Shown here: one piece after another, positions 27,768 to 35,629 of the stretch
Numbering within the stretch: position 1 is the first letter of the stretch
Layout: each line of letters opens with the position of its first letter
NCBI GenBank assembly: GCA_000751595.1
Contig: CCMH01000004.1
Coordinates: 248,001-312,000 of the forward strand
Length of the DNA: 64,000 nucleotides
Source: Weeksella massiliensis
GTDB taxonomy: Bacteria; Bacteroidota; Bacteroidia; Flavobacteriales; Weeksellaceae
Direction: 5' to 3'
The notes under the pieces: generated by a model
The model's database searches: none
What the model saw: only the letters and a program-made list of their open reading frames with translations
What the model was told of the DNA's origin: nothing
Position numbers and translations under genes: made by a program

Positions 27768-28322
27768 CTATTCACGAATAACTTTTACTTGTAAATCTTT
27801 TGTGAGTTGAATAATGGTCGAAGCTTCGTTTTTGGGTATGAAGGTTTTAACTTCGTCTACCACAAAATCAACTTTTTCTAAAATCGATGGAGAAATATCT
27901 GCATAGACTTGCGCAGCTTTTTCACCCGATATATTAACCGAGGTCGAAACCAAAGGTGCTTTTATATGCTGAATTATTCGGCAACAAAAAGGATCTTGCG
28001 TCAAGCGAATCCCGATAGTATTGTCTTTCGAAACCAATGATTTTGGCAAACCACGCGGCTCATCATAGATTATTGTCAAAGGTTTTTCGTTGAGATCGAT
28101 TAAATCCCAAGCTAATTCTGGCACATCAACAATAGACTGTAAACGCGCAGGAGAATCGACCAAAAGAATGAGCGATTTAGTTTCAGGACGATGTTTTATC
28201 GAATATATTTTTTCGATTGCTTTTTCATCCAAAGCATTGCAGCCTAAACCCAAAATTGTATCGGTAGGATAAATCATCGTTTCCCCTTTCAACAAACGTT
28301 CGGTAATTTCTTGTATCGTCAT
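27768..28322 (-). CDS. Sua5/YciO/TsaC-family protein
   Basis: A 184-residue YrdC-fold protein related to L-threonylcarbamoyladenylate synthase, which makes the intermediate for t6A37 of tRNA. It shows IYPTDTILGLGCNA, KHRPETKSLILLV and TSVNISGEKAAQ. The ATG at 28322 (opening TIQEITERLL) is preferred over an in-frame TTG ten codons upstream. A stand-alone YrdC domain of this size may be TsaC or the YciO paralogue. The 68-base gap to the glycosyltransferase gene has no clear terminator. Confidence 0.88.
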   Translation of the reverse strand: MTIQEITERLLKGETMIYPTDTILGLGCNALDEKAIEKIYSIKHRPETKSLILLVDSPARLQSIVDVPELAWDLIDLNEKPLTIIYDEPRGLPKSLVSKDNTIGIRLTQDPFCCRIIQHIKAPLVSTSVNISGEKAAQVYADISPSILEKVDFVVDEVKTFIPKNEASTIIQLTKDLQVKVIRE

Positions 28323-28390
28323 TTTAGTTGTATTGTTGGGCAAATTTCTCAAATATTATCAAGATTATAAACTAAAAAAACCTTTTTATT

Positions 28391-29317
28391 TTAATCAAGC
28401 TCTTTCTTTTTTTGTTGATGTTTTAAGGATAACGATAGCGGCATTCCTTGTAAACTTGCTCGGAGCAAAGGCCATTTTTTGGGTTGTATGAGGGTAGAAA
28501 AGAAATATTTCGTTCCGAAAAATACCAAAACCAATCGAGAAGCAAGCCAACCTTGATGTTTGTTGATGATATAGATCAAAGATAGTTTTTGTTCTAACTT
28601 GATTGCGATAGATTTTTTGGTACTCAGCCCATGAATATGTTTGTATCGAATGGTCGGAATTAGCACTGTTTTTTTACCAATCGCTTTCATTCGTCTAGAC
28701 AGATCTGTTTCTTCATAATACAAGAAGATATTTTCATCAAAACCTCCTATTTTATCAAAATCTGCACGACGCATGAACATAAAAGAGCCCGCAACAAAAT
28801 CCGCTTCAATGGGTTGAGAATAAACTTTTTTACGTTTCGGAAATCTTTTCGGATTGACCATTTCTAAACATTTCCTACTCAATATCTCCCGCTGCCAAGA
28901 GGCAAAATGATCAATAGTCGGTACGAAATCAAAATGCTCATTCACCGACTGCGGAGAGATAATTCCGACCTCCGAATGCTGATCCAAATAGGCTTTCAGA
29001 ACCGGAAAACAATCGTCAATCAGTTCGACATCGCTATTGACAAACGCAACATATTTGCTCTCAGAAGTCGCTTCATACCCAATTCTATTTCCTTGTCCAA
29101 ACCCTGTATTGATATTGCTTCTGACAAGTTTTAGATTGGATAAATTTTGTTCTTTTACCAATTGTTGTAAATGAAAAAAATCTTCCTTTTCTGAAGCATT
29201 ATCGATGATGACAATTTCGTACTTAACATTGGTTGTTTTTTCTACAATACTTTTTACTAAAGCAATCGTTGCATCGCTTGTATTGTAATTTATTGTAACG
29301 ATACTGAGGTCTAACAT
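28391..29317 (-). CDS. Family 2 glycosyltransferase (rhamnosyltransferase-like)
   Basis: A 308-residue GT-A enzyme: VTINYNTSDATIALVKSI at the start, GFGQGNRIGYEA for nucleotide sugar binding, the DxD-equivalent VNSDVELI and the acceptor-site YYEETDLSRRMKAIG. The C-terminus has a possible amphipathic membrane-binding segment (LVLVFFGTKYFF). It probably builds surface polysaccharide or LPS. It overlaps the upstream GT2 gene by seven bases. Confidence 0.9.
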   Translation of the reverse strand: MLDLSIVTINYNTSDATIALVKSIVEKTTNVKYEIVIIDNASEKEDFFHLQQLVKEQNLSNLKLVRSNINTGFGQGNRIGYEATSESKYVAFVNSDVELIDDCFPVLKAYLDQHSEVGIISPQSVNEHFDFVPTIDHFASWQREILSRKCLEMVNPKRFPKRKKVYSQPIEADFVAGSFMFMRRADFDKIGGFDENIFLYYEETDLSRRMKAIGKKTVLIPTIRYKHIHGLSTKKSIAIKLEQKLSLIYIINKHQGWLASRLVLVFFGTKYFFSTLIQPKKWPLLRASLQGMPLSLSLKHQQKKKELD

Positions 29318-30108
29318 TCCAAATATTGATTGATGCCTTTTGGGGCAAATATTAATTTTTGTTCGATGGTACTTTGTTGAATTTGGTCATTTCTATCCAA
29401 GAATTCTTTGCTTTGTTCTCGATGATAAATATGGTAAACTATTCCAGCAAATTTTAGTCGTTTAGCAAAAATACCAGCATTGTGCATTCTCAAAACCAAT
29501 TCAGAATCTTCTCTTCCCCAGCCCGAAAACTCTTCGTTATAGCCATTGACTTTTATAAAATCGTTTCGCCAAAAAGAAAAATTACATCCTCTCATTTTCG
29601 ATGAATAATCTGTATGTTTTTTTTGGTTCTTCGCCAAAAAAGGAATGCGAAGTGTGCGACCTCTTTTTTTAATTCCTTTCGAAAAAAAATGAAAATGAAT
29701 GGTTTTATTCTGAAATAGTTCCTGCAATTTCGATTGCTGAATATTCACCCGAGAACCGTAGAGATAAGTATTCTTTTCAGCCATTGCCAAATGATCTTCT
29801 ACAAAATTAGGATGCAATATCACATCTCCGTCGATGCTAATAATATAATCGGATGTAGCTTTAGCAATCGCTTTATTCATGATTATCGCTTTTCTATTTC
29901 CAAGATCTTCATGCCAAACATGCACAACTGGATTAGGAAAATTCTCGATAAATTTTCCGATTATTTGTCTAGTTTCTTCTTTTGAGCCATCATCTGCAAT
30001 GATTACTTCATCGGGTAAACGTGTTTGGGTCTGAATACTTTTCAGCACCAATTCTAAGGCTTCAGCCCAATTATAGGTCGACAAAACTAAGCTTGTACTC
30101 ATCTTCAT
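29311..30108 (-). CDS. Family 2 glycosyltransferase with GT7-like C-terminus
   Basis: A GT-A enzyme with STYNWAEALELVLKSI, the IIADDGSKE nucleotide-binding motif, SIDGDVILHP (DxD) and the galactosyltransferase-type acceptor motif SGWGREDSELVLRMH near residue 215. Upstream in-frame codons extend to 30177 but run into the divergent promoter. The ATG at 30108 (or 30102) fits the family N-terminus, giving 265 residues. It forms an operon with the next GT2 gene and is divergent from the Kdo-kinase-like gene. Confidence 0.9.
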   Translation of the reverse strand: MKMSTSLVLSTYNWAEALELVLKSIQTQTRLPDEVIIADDGSKEETRQIIGKFIENFPNPVVHVWHEDLGNRKAIIMNKAIAKATSDYIISIDGDVILHPNFVEDHLAMAEKNTYLYGSRVNIQQSKLQELFQNKTIHFHFFSKGIKKRGRTLRIPFLAKNQKKHTDYSSKMRGCNFSFWRNDFIKVNGYNEEFSGWGREDSELVLRMHNAGIFAKRLKFAGIVYHIYHREQSKEFLDRNDQIQQSTIEQKLIFAPKGINQYLEC

Positions 30109-30130
30109 ACCAACAAAAATAAACATATCT

Positions 30131-30161
30131 TTGACACTGCCGACTAAAGTTTTTACATTTG
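30131..30161 (+). promoter_or_regulatory. Bacteroidota-type promoter of the Kdo-kinase-like gene
   Basis: TTG at 30131-30133, 20 bases, then TACATTTG at 30154-30161, matching TTG-N17-23-TAnnTTTG. The ATG at 30189 follows 27 bases later. Confidence 0.55.
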
Positions 30162-30188
30162 CGTAAAAAGAGTCCAAGAGCCAAGAGC

Positions 30189-30968
30189 ATGAGCAGAGAA
30201 ATTGTAGTAAATCCTACCTATAGAACTGATAAAAATGAGATTGAAAATGCAATCAATAATTTTTCGAATAACCAAGATTATTTAGTAAAAGGTAGTCGGA
30301 ACTCTATCAAAAAGTTACGCTTAGAAAATGGGGAAACTTGCACAATCAAAGCGTTTAAGATTCCGAATTTCATCAATAAAATTGCTTATCGTTTTTTTAG
30401 AGAATCCAAAGCGAAACGCTCTTACAATTATGCTAAAATACTGATCGAAAAAGGTTTCAAAACGCCCACACCGATTGCGTATGTCGAACATAAAACTGCT
30501 TTTTCTTTTTTAGATTCTTATTACTTTTGTGCGTTTATCAAAGATGATTTCACCTACAGAGAAGTGGTGCATACGCCCAATTTTCCTGATTTCGAAAATG
30601 TGCTTCGACAGTTTACACAATTTACATTTGCATTGCATGAAGCCGGAATAGAATTTTTAGATCATTCACCTGGAAACACGTTGATTATCGATAAAAATGA
30701 TGGCACGTATGACTTTTATTTGGTTGATTTGAATCGGATGAAATTTCACGATTCGATGAGTTTGGATCAACGCATTAATAACTTTGTTCGATTGACGCCG
30801 CATCGAGAATCAGTAGAAATCATGGCCAAAGAATATGCACGATTGATGCAGTTACCGCCAGCAGAAGTAGTGGATAAAATGTGGGCCGGAACAGAAGAAT
30901 TCCAACATAAATTTCATCAGAAACAAGCTCGTAAAAAACGATTGAAAAAAATAATCGGAAAAAAATAA
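30189..30968 (+). CDS. Lipopolysaccharide kinase (Kdo/WaaP)-like protein
   Basis: A 259-residue protein-kinase-fold enzyme of the Kdo kinase / InaA group. The N-lobe has LVKGSRNSIKKL and a Lys in CTIKAFKIPN; the catalytic loop is LDHSPGNTLI (near 160) and the metal-binding segment YLVDLNRM replaces DFG. Such enzymes phosphorylate lipid A-core sugars, but in Bacteroidota the substrate is usually unproven. Its place among glycosyltransferases supports an envelope role. The C-terminus is very basic. The ATG at 30189 is preferred to an in-frame upstream start inside the promoter. Confidence 0.85.
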   Translation: MSREIVVNPTYRTDKNEIENAINNFSNNQDYLVKGSRNSIKKLRLENGETCTIKAFKIPNFINKIAYRFFRESKAKRSYNYAKILIEKGFKTPTPIAYVEHKTAFSFLDSYYFCAFIKDDFTYREVVHTPNFPDFENVLRQFTQFTFALHEAGIEFLDHSPGNTLIIDKNDGTYDFYLVDLNRMKFHDSMSLDQRINNFVRLTPHRESVEIMAKEYARLMQLPPAEVVDKMWAGTEEFQHKFHQKQARKKRLKKIIGKK

Positions 30969-30980
30969 CGCCTTAAACGA

Positions 30981-31892
30981 TCAAAACACCAATTCATTAT
31001 AAGGAAGAATAGTCGAATAACCTTTTTCTTCTAAATAAGCATGCATTCCGTCGCGATACGTCATCAAAACAAAATCACCACCCCAAGTGCCAAGACTCTT
31101 CACACAACCCGCATACTCAGGGAAACGTTCCTCTTTTACGTTGGGTAATTGCATGAAATCTCCTAAAATTGCTTGGTATTCATCTAAAATAGTTTCGAAA
31201 TCATTAAGCTTTTCAACCGAAGGTAAACGTTCTACCAAGTCAGACAAATCCCGAATCATTGCCCAATTTTTAGGTCGATCTCGGTAGTGTTGCCCAACAG
31301 CAGCTTGCGTATCTTGTTTTTGATTGAGATAAACAAAATACAATTCATCAAAAAAATTCCACTTTAGTTGAGGATAAGTCACGGTAATTTCTGGTGTATT
31401 ACGAAAAAGAATTGGTTTGTTTTCGTAAGCACAAGCCACATCATACCCACTTGTTGCAAAGGTTTTTTGGTTTAATATATACGGATCTATTTTCATCCAT
31501 TTTGCCAAAAGAGCAACCAAAGTAGAGCTACTCCCCAATCCCCATTGCTGGGGATAAGTGAGTTTTGTGGTGATTTGGTAGGATTTTTTAGCGAGAAAAA
31601 AAGTAGGATTTTGATCAATTGCTTGCATCAAAATTTGTTGCAAACCGAAAGCAAGTTTCGGATTAGTCGTTCCTTTTATATCCAAGGTTTTAGCATCAAA
31701 AATCGCATTGAACCAAGAAGACTGATCGACCAAAAAGGCATTCCAAATAATTTCTTCTTCCTCAGCATCAAAAGAAGATACATGCATATTTTGCCCAAAT
31801 TTTGCAGGCAAAGCCAACGATTGAGCACCATCTAAAACGATGTACTCTCCTATCAATAATAATTTTCCGTTCGCTAAAAAAGATTGTTCCAT
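30981..31892 (-). CDS. GYDIA-type GHMP kinase
   Basis: A small-molecule kinase of the GHMP superfamily: LLIGEYIVLDGAQSLALP at the start, the phosphate-binding WGLGSSSTLVALLA (near 120), TSGYDVACAYEN, which corresponds to the GYDIA signature with Val for Ile, and a C-terminal GTWGGDFVLMTY. The family resembles mevalonate and phosphomevalonate kinases but its substrate is not established. The ATG at 31892 is chosen over one ten codons upstream because it avoids overlap with fabD. It starts one base after the fabD stop. Confidence 0.87.
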   Translation of the reverse strand: MEQSFLANGKLLLIGEYIVLDGAQSLALPAKFGQNMHVSSFDAEEEEIIWNAFLVDQSSWFNAIFDAKTLDIKGTTNPKLAFGLQQILMQAIDQNPTFFLAKKSYQITTKLTYPQQWGLGSSSTLVALLAKWMKIDPYILNQKTFATSGYDVACAYENKPILFRNTPEITVTYPQLKWNFFDELYFVYLNQKQDTQAAVGQHYRDRPKNWAMIRDLSDLVERLPSVEKLNDFETILDEYQAILGDFMQLPNVKEERFPEYAGCVKSLGTWGGDFVLMTYRDGMHAYLEEKGYSTILPYNELVF

Positions 31893-31893
31893 G

Positions 31894-32769
31894 TTAGCTT
31901 GCAGACGAAGTTGCAACCTCACGGTTGATTTTTTTCACCAAACCTTGCAGCGTGTTTCCTGGGCCAACTTCTATAAATTCTGTCGCACCATCTGCAATCA
32001 TATTTTGTACCGATTGTGTCCATTTTACAGGAGCAGTCAATTGAGCAATCAGATTCTTTTTCAGTTCTGCCGGTTCTGTCACCGCAGTGGTTGTAACATT
32101 CTGATAAACTGGACAAATAGGCGTATTGAAAGTTGTTTCTTCTATCGCTTTAGCCAACTCTTCTTCTGCGGGTTTCATCAAAGGTGAATGGAAAGCTCCA
32201 CCAACAGGCAAAATCAATGCACGTCTAGCACCAGCATCTTTTAAGAATTCACATGCTTTTTCTACAGCCGGAATCTCGCCCGAAATAACCAATTGTCCAG
32301 GACAATTATAGTTAGCAGCAACAACAATCCCAGGTGTTTCTTTGCAAATATTTTCTACAATAAAATCATCTAATCCTAAAATTGCAGCCATGGTAGAAGG
32401 TGTTTTTTCACAAGCTGCTTGCATAGCCATTGCTCTTTTGTACACCAACTGAAGTCCAGCTTCGAAATCGAGAACTTTCGCTGCTACCAAAGCAGAAATT
32501 TCACCCAACGAATGTCCCGCAACCATCGAAGGTGCAAAATCTTGAATGGTCTGAGCCAAAATTACCGAATGTAAAAAAACAGCCGGCTGAGTAACTTTGG
32601 TTTGTTTTAGATCGTCGGCACTTCCTCCGAACATGATTTTAGAAATAGAAAATCCTAACAGTTCATCTGCTTTGTCGAAAAGTGCTTTGGCTTCTGCATG
32701 ATTATCGTACAAATCTTTCCCCATTCCGCTGAATTGAGCTCCTTGACCTGGAAAAATATAAGCTTTCAT
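31894..32769 (-). CDS. fabD: Malonyl-CoA:ACP transacylase
   Basis: FabD loads malonate on acyl carrier protein for fatty acid synthesis. The 291-residue enzyme shows YIFPGQGAQFSGMG at the start, the nucleophile in GHSLGE (Ser87), an active-site Arg in YKRAMAMQ and the catalytic His in GGAFHSPLM. Complete and of normal length. It abuts the upstream glycosyltransferase gene without a gap and is followed by the GHMP kinase gene. Confidence 0.97.
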   Translation of the reverse strand: MKAYIFPGQGAQFSGMGKDLYDNHAEAKALFDKADELLGFSISKIMFGGSADDLKQTKVTQPAVFLHSVILAQTIQDFAPSMVAGHSLGEISALVAAKVLDFEAGLQLVYKRAMAMQAACEKTPSTMAAILGLDDFIVENICKETPGIVVAANYNCPGQLVISGEIPAVEKACEFLKDAGARRALILPVGGAFHSPLMKPAEEELAKAIEETTFNTPICPVYQNVTTTAVTEPAELKKNLIAQLTAPVKWTQSVQNMIADGATEFIEVGPGNTLQGLVKKINREVATSSAS

Positions 32770-33528
32770 TTATTTTATATTTTTTATTAATTTATTGAGA
32801 TAATAATATCGTAAATATACAGCTTTTGCATTGAGAATTGCCAACTGTAATCCCGCGACACCATCGAGAATACCAAGCTTGATAAAATATTGGGTAATAA
32901 ATCTTGCGCTTGGTTTTATATAATAATGGAATGCTGTTGGCTTTTTGTTTTCTTTGTGCAATTGCGCTGCTTTCAATCTCGAATAATAATCGAGTTTTAC
33001 TTTATAGGTATTGATATTGGTAACCGAATAATGTTTTAAGGTTCCTTTGAGTACTTCAGATTTTCCATCGACCAATAAACGTTCGTGCACATAGGTTTTG
33101 TCATCATACCGACAAAAACGTTTATCGAATAAACGATAAGCCTGATCGAGATTGAGTCCTGAAAAATGTATTGGTTTTCCTAAAAAATAAAATTTACGTT
33201 TTATTTTATACGCGACTACTCCATCATCTAAACCGACCTTGTGTTTGATTTCTTCTTCGAGCGCCGGATGAATAAATTCATCAGCATCAAGAAAAAGAAC
33301 CCAAGAATGCTTCGCAAGCGAAAGGGCATAATTTCTTTGATTAGCAAAATTATCGAATGCACGCTTATAAAACCGAACTTTCGGATTTTGTAAAGCAATT
33401 TTTTGAGTTTGATCGGTACTGTAGGAATCAACAATGATAATTTCGTCTACAAAATCCAATTGTTGTAGATAATCCTTAATCCATTGAGCCTCATTGTATG
33501 CGATGAGTAACGCGGAAATTTTCACCAT
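32770..33528 (-). CDS. Family 2 glycosyltransferase (WaaE/KdtX-like)
   Basis: A GT2 enzyme with SALLIAYNEAQWIKDYL, EIIIVDSYSTDQT and the DxD motif VLFLDADEFIHP, followed by KIKRKFYFLGKPIHFSG, a sequence typical of the WaaE/KdtX group that adds sugars to the inner LPS core. The ATG at 33528 gives 252 residues; an earlier in-frame start at 33609 adds a hydrophobic stretch that lies in the divergent promoter. It abuts fabD. Confidence 0.88.
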   Translation of the reverse strand: MVKISALLIAYNEAQWIKDYLQQLDFVDEIIIVDSYSTDQTQKIALQNPKVRFYKRAFDNFANQRNYALSLAKHSWVLFLDADEFIHPALEEEIKHKVGLDDGVVAYKIKRKFYFLGKPIHFSGLNLDQAYRLFDKRFCRYDDKTYVHERLLVDGKSEVLKGTLKHYSVTNINTYKVKLDYYSRLKAAQLHKENKKPTAFHYYIKPSARFITQYFIKLGILDGVAGLQLAILNAKAVYLRYYYLNKLIKNIK

Positions 33529-33609
33529 TACAGATGCAATATTATGGAATATTGTTAAAATTATTAAGAAAATTAATTTATATTTATCAAGTTTAAAACA
33601 CAAAACCAC

Positions 33610-34434
33610 ATGAAGAAATTCTCAACTAGTGTCATAATCAGCACCTATAATCAACCTCTGTGGCTAGAAAAAGTTTTACTTGGCTATATGCAACAAGATT
33701 TTAGGGATTTTGAAGTCATTATAGCTGATGATGGCTCTACCGAAGAAACCAAAAAACTTATCAATAAATATAGAAACAAAACTTTTTTCCCGATAAAACA
33801 TGTCTGGCAAGAAGATTTAGGTTTCAGAAAAACATTAATTCTCAACAAAGCAATTTTATCAAGTAACTCCGATTATCTTATTTTTACCGATGGCGATTGC
33901 ATTCCTAGAAAAGATTTCATCACTACCCATATTGCCTACAGAACGCACAAACATTACCTCTCGGGCGGTTACATAAAACTTACACGAGAAGTTTCCAATG
34001 CAATAGAAAAAAGTGATATCGAAAATCAATTATGTTTTGATAAGAATTGGTTGGTAGAAAAAGGACAAAAAGACAACTTCAAACTTGCCAAGCTCCTGCG
34101 TAGTACTTTGCTCAAAAGTATCATGAATCGTGTAACGACAACTGCACCAACCTGGAATGGTCACAACTCTTCTGGTTGGAAAAAAGATATTTTAGAAGTC
34201 AATGGCTTTGATGAGCGCATGGTTTATGGTGGCGAAGATCGAGAACTTGGCGAACGATTGAGCAATAACGGAATCCGAGCGAAACAAATACGATTTTCAG
34301 CTATCTGCATACACCTCGATCACGACCGAAATTATGAGAAACCTTCGGGTTGGAAAGAAAATAACGACATCCGAGAAAAGACAGTTTCAGAAAAAGTAAC
34401 ATGGACCAATCATGGAATAAAAGAAAAATCGTAA
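33610..34434 (+). CDS. Family 2 glycosyltransferase with GT7-like C-terminus
   Basis: A 274-residue GT-A enzyme closely parallel in layout to the one at 29311-30108: VIISTYNQPLWLEKVL, IIADDGSTEET, DYLIFTDGDCIPR (DxD) and MVYGGEDRELGERL as the acceptor motif. It has a similar KHVWQEDLGFRKTLILNKAI stretch, so the two are probably paralogues. Likely acts in surface glycan synthesis. Transcribed alone, divergent from the WaaE-like gene and followed by a terminator. Confidence 0.9.
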   Translation: MKKFSTSVIISTYNQPLWLEKVLLGYMQQDFRDFEVIIADDGSTEETKKLINKYRNKTFFPIKHVWQEDLGFRKTLILNKAILSSNSDYLIFTDGDCIPRKDFITTHIAYRTHKHYLSGGYIKLTREVSNAIEKSDIENQLCFDKNWLVEKGQKDNFKLAKLLRSTLLKSIMNRVTTTAPTWNGHNSSGWKKDILEVNGFDERMVYGGEDRELGERLSNNGIRAKQIRFSAICIHLDHDRNYEKPSGWKENNDIREKTVSEKVTWTNHGIKEKS

Positions 34435-34456
34435 TCGGTTTTTCTTTTTTTTTTTG
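34422..34456 (+). terminator. Intrinsic terminator overlapping the glycosyltransferase stop
   Basis: A 10-bp stem (34422-34431 with 34436-34445, one T-G pair) has a TAAT loop that includes the stop codon, followed by ten or more T's. It ends the preceding plus-strand gene. Confidence 0.8.
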
Positions 34457-34464
34457 ATTAGATT

Positions 34465-35535
34465 TTATTTGGCTTCTTGATGTCTTTCTAAAAATTCGGT
34501 CAACTGTTCGGTAAAAAACTCAGGACGAAATTCTTGGTACAATTCATCGGTTTCGTTTTTCAAGCTTTGTTCACTTTTACCAGCAATCAAATTCGGTTGA
34601 TAATCATTGAGATGAACGCCAACATGTTGACTACCATCATCCAAAATACTCCAAATTTCTTTCGGTACCCAAGGCGAAAAAATCGTAAAAGTTGGCTTAT
34701 TTAGCGCTTTAGAAATATTCACCGCGCCACCATCATTTCCTACCAAAACATCACAAAAATTCATCAATACAATAAAATCGCGTAATCCTTTGCCACTAAT
34801 TGTCGTATTGATTTTCGCTTGAGTTTCGGGTAAACAAGCTTCTAAAATTTGTTGGGCTTGTTCTTGTTGATTCGGTAGAATATTAAACAAAATCGTGATG
34901 TTCTTTTGCTTAGCTATCGTATCCAAAACTTTCACCATATAGGCCGACGGATAGGATTTATTCGGCGAGCTCCCAAACAAACTCACCATACAAATTGTGG
35001 TATCTGCAATGGGCTCCACCATATTTTTACCGATTTCTAACTCCCGTTCATTGAAGTAAATTTTGGGTAAATAATCCATTTCCGATTCGTCCATAAAAGG
35101 TTTTAGCAACTCTAATCTTCGTTCGATTGCCAAGCCCTTGAAAGATTTTATATGCTCTACGTAGGGCAATTTTACGGTATATACCCCTAGCCTATTTTTC
35201 TCTTTATAACCAATTCTTTTTTTAGCTCCCGAAAAATAAGTTATCAAATTACTGCCGATTTTCCCGTAAGCATCAATCACAACATCATATTTAGATGCGC
35301 GAATACTTCGGATAAAATCATAAAATTCTAGCACATTATTTTTTTGCAAATCACCATAAATCACCAATTGATCGATGTTCGGATTTCCCTGTAAAACAGG
35401 AAGCGTATTCGGTGCAACGAGATAATGGATCTTAGCATTTGGGAACTTCCTTTTCAGGTTATTGCAAATCAAAGAACTGATTAATACGTCGCCGATCATT
35501 TTTTCTTGGATGATCAAAATTTTCTGATGATTCAT
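34465..35535 (-). CDS. Family 9 glycosyltransferase (heptosyltransferase-like)
   Basis: A 356-residue GT-B enzyme of the ADP-heptose:LPS heptosyltransferase family: KILIIQEKMIGDVLISSL at the start, an N-terminal domain with HYLVAPNTLPVL, and a C-terminal domain with VGNDGGAVNISKAL and PTFTIFSPW around the nucleotide-sugar site. It probably adds a sugar to the LPS core. It stands alone on the minus strand, divergent from dnaG. Confidence 0.9.
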   Translation of the reverse strand: MNHQKILIIQEKMIGDVLISSLICNNLKRKFPNAKIHYLVAPNTLPVLQGNPNIDQLVIYGDLQKNNVLEFYDFIRSIRASKYDVVIDAYGKIGSNLITYFSGAKKRIGYKEKNRLGVYTVKLPYVEHIKSFKGLAIERRLELLKPFMDESEMDYLPKIYFNERELEIGKNMVEPIADTTICMVSLFGSSPNKSYPSAYMVKVLDTIAKQKNITILFNILPNQQEQAQQILEACLPETQAKINTTISGKGLRDFIVLMNFCDVLVGNDGGAVNISKALNKPTFTIFSPWVPKEIWSILDDGSQHVGVHLNDYQPNLIAGKSEQSLKNETDELYQEFRPEFFTEQLTEFLERHQEAK

Positions 35536-35629
35536 TTCGCAAAAATATTGAATAAAACATTACCTTCTAAAAAAATAAATTTATCTGTCGAAGATTTGTT
35601 AATTTTGTACGTTCTAAAAGTTGTCTATT

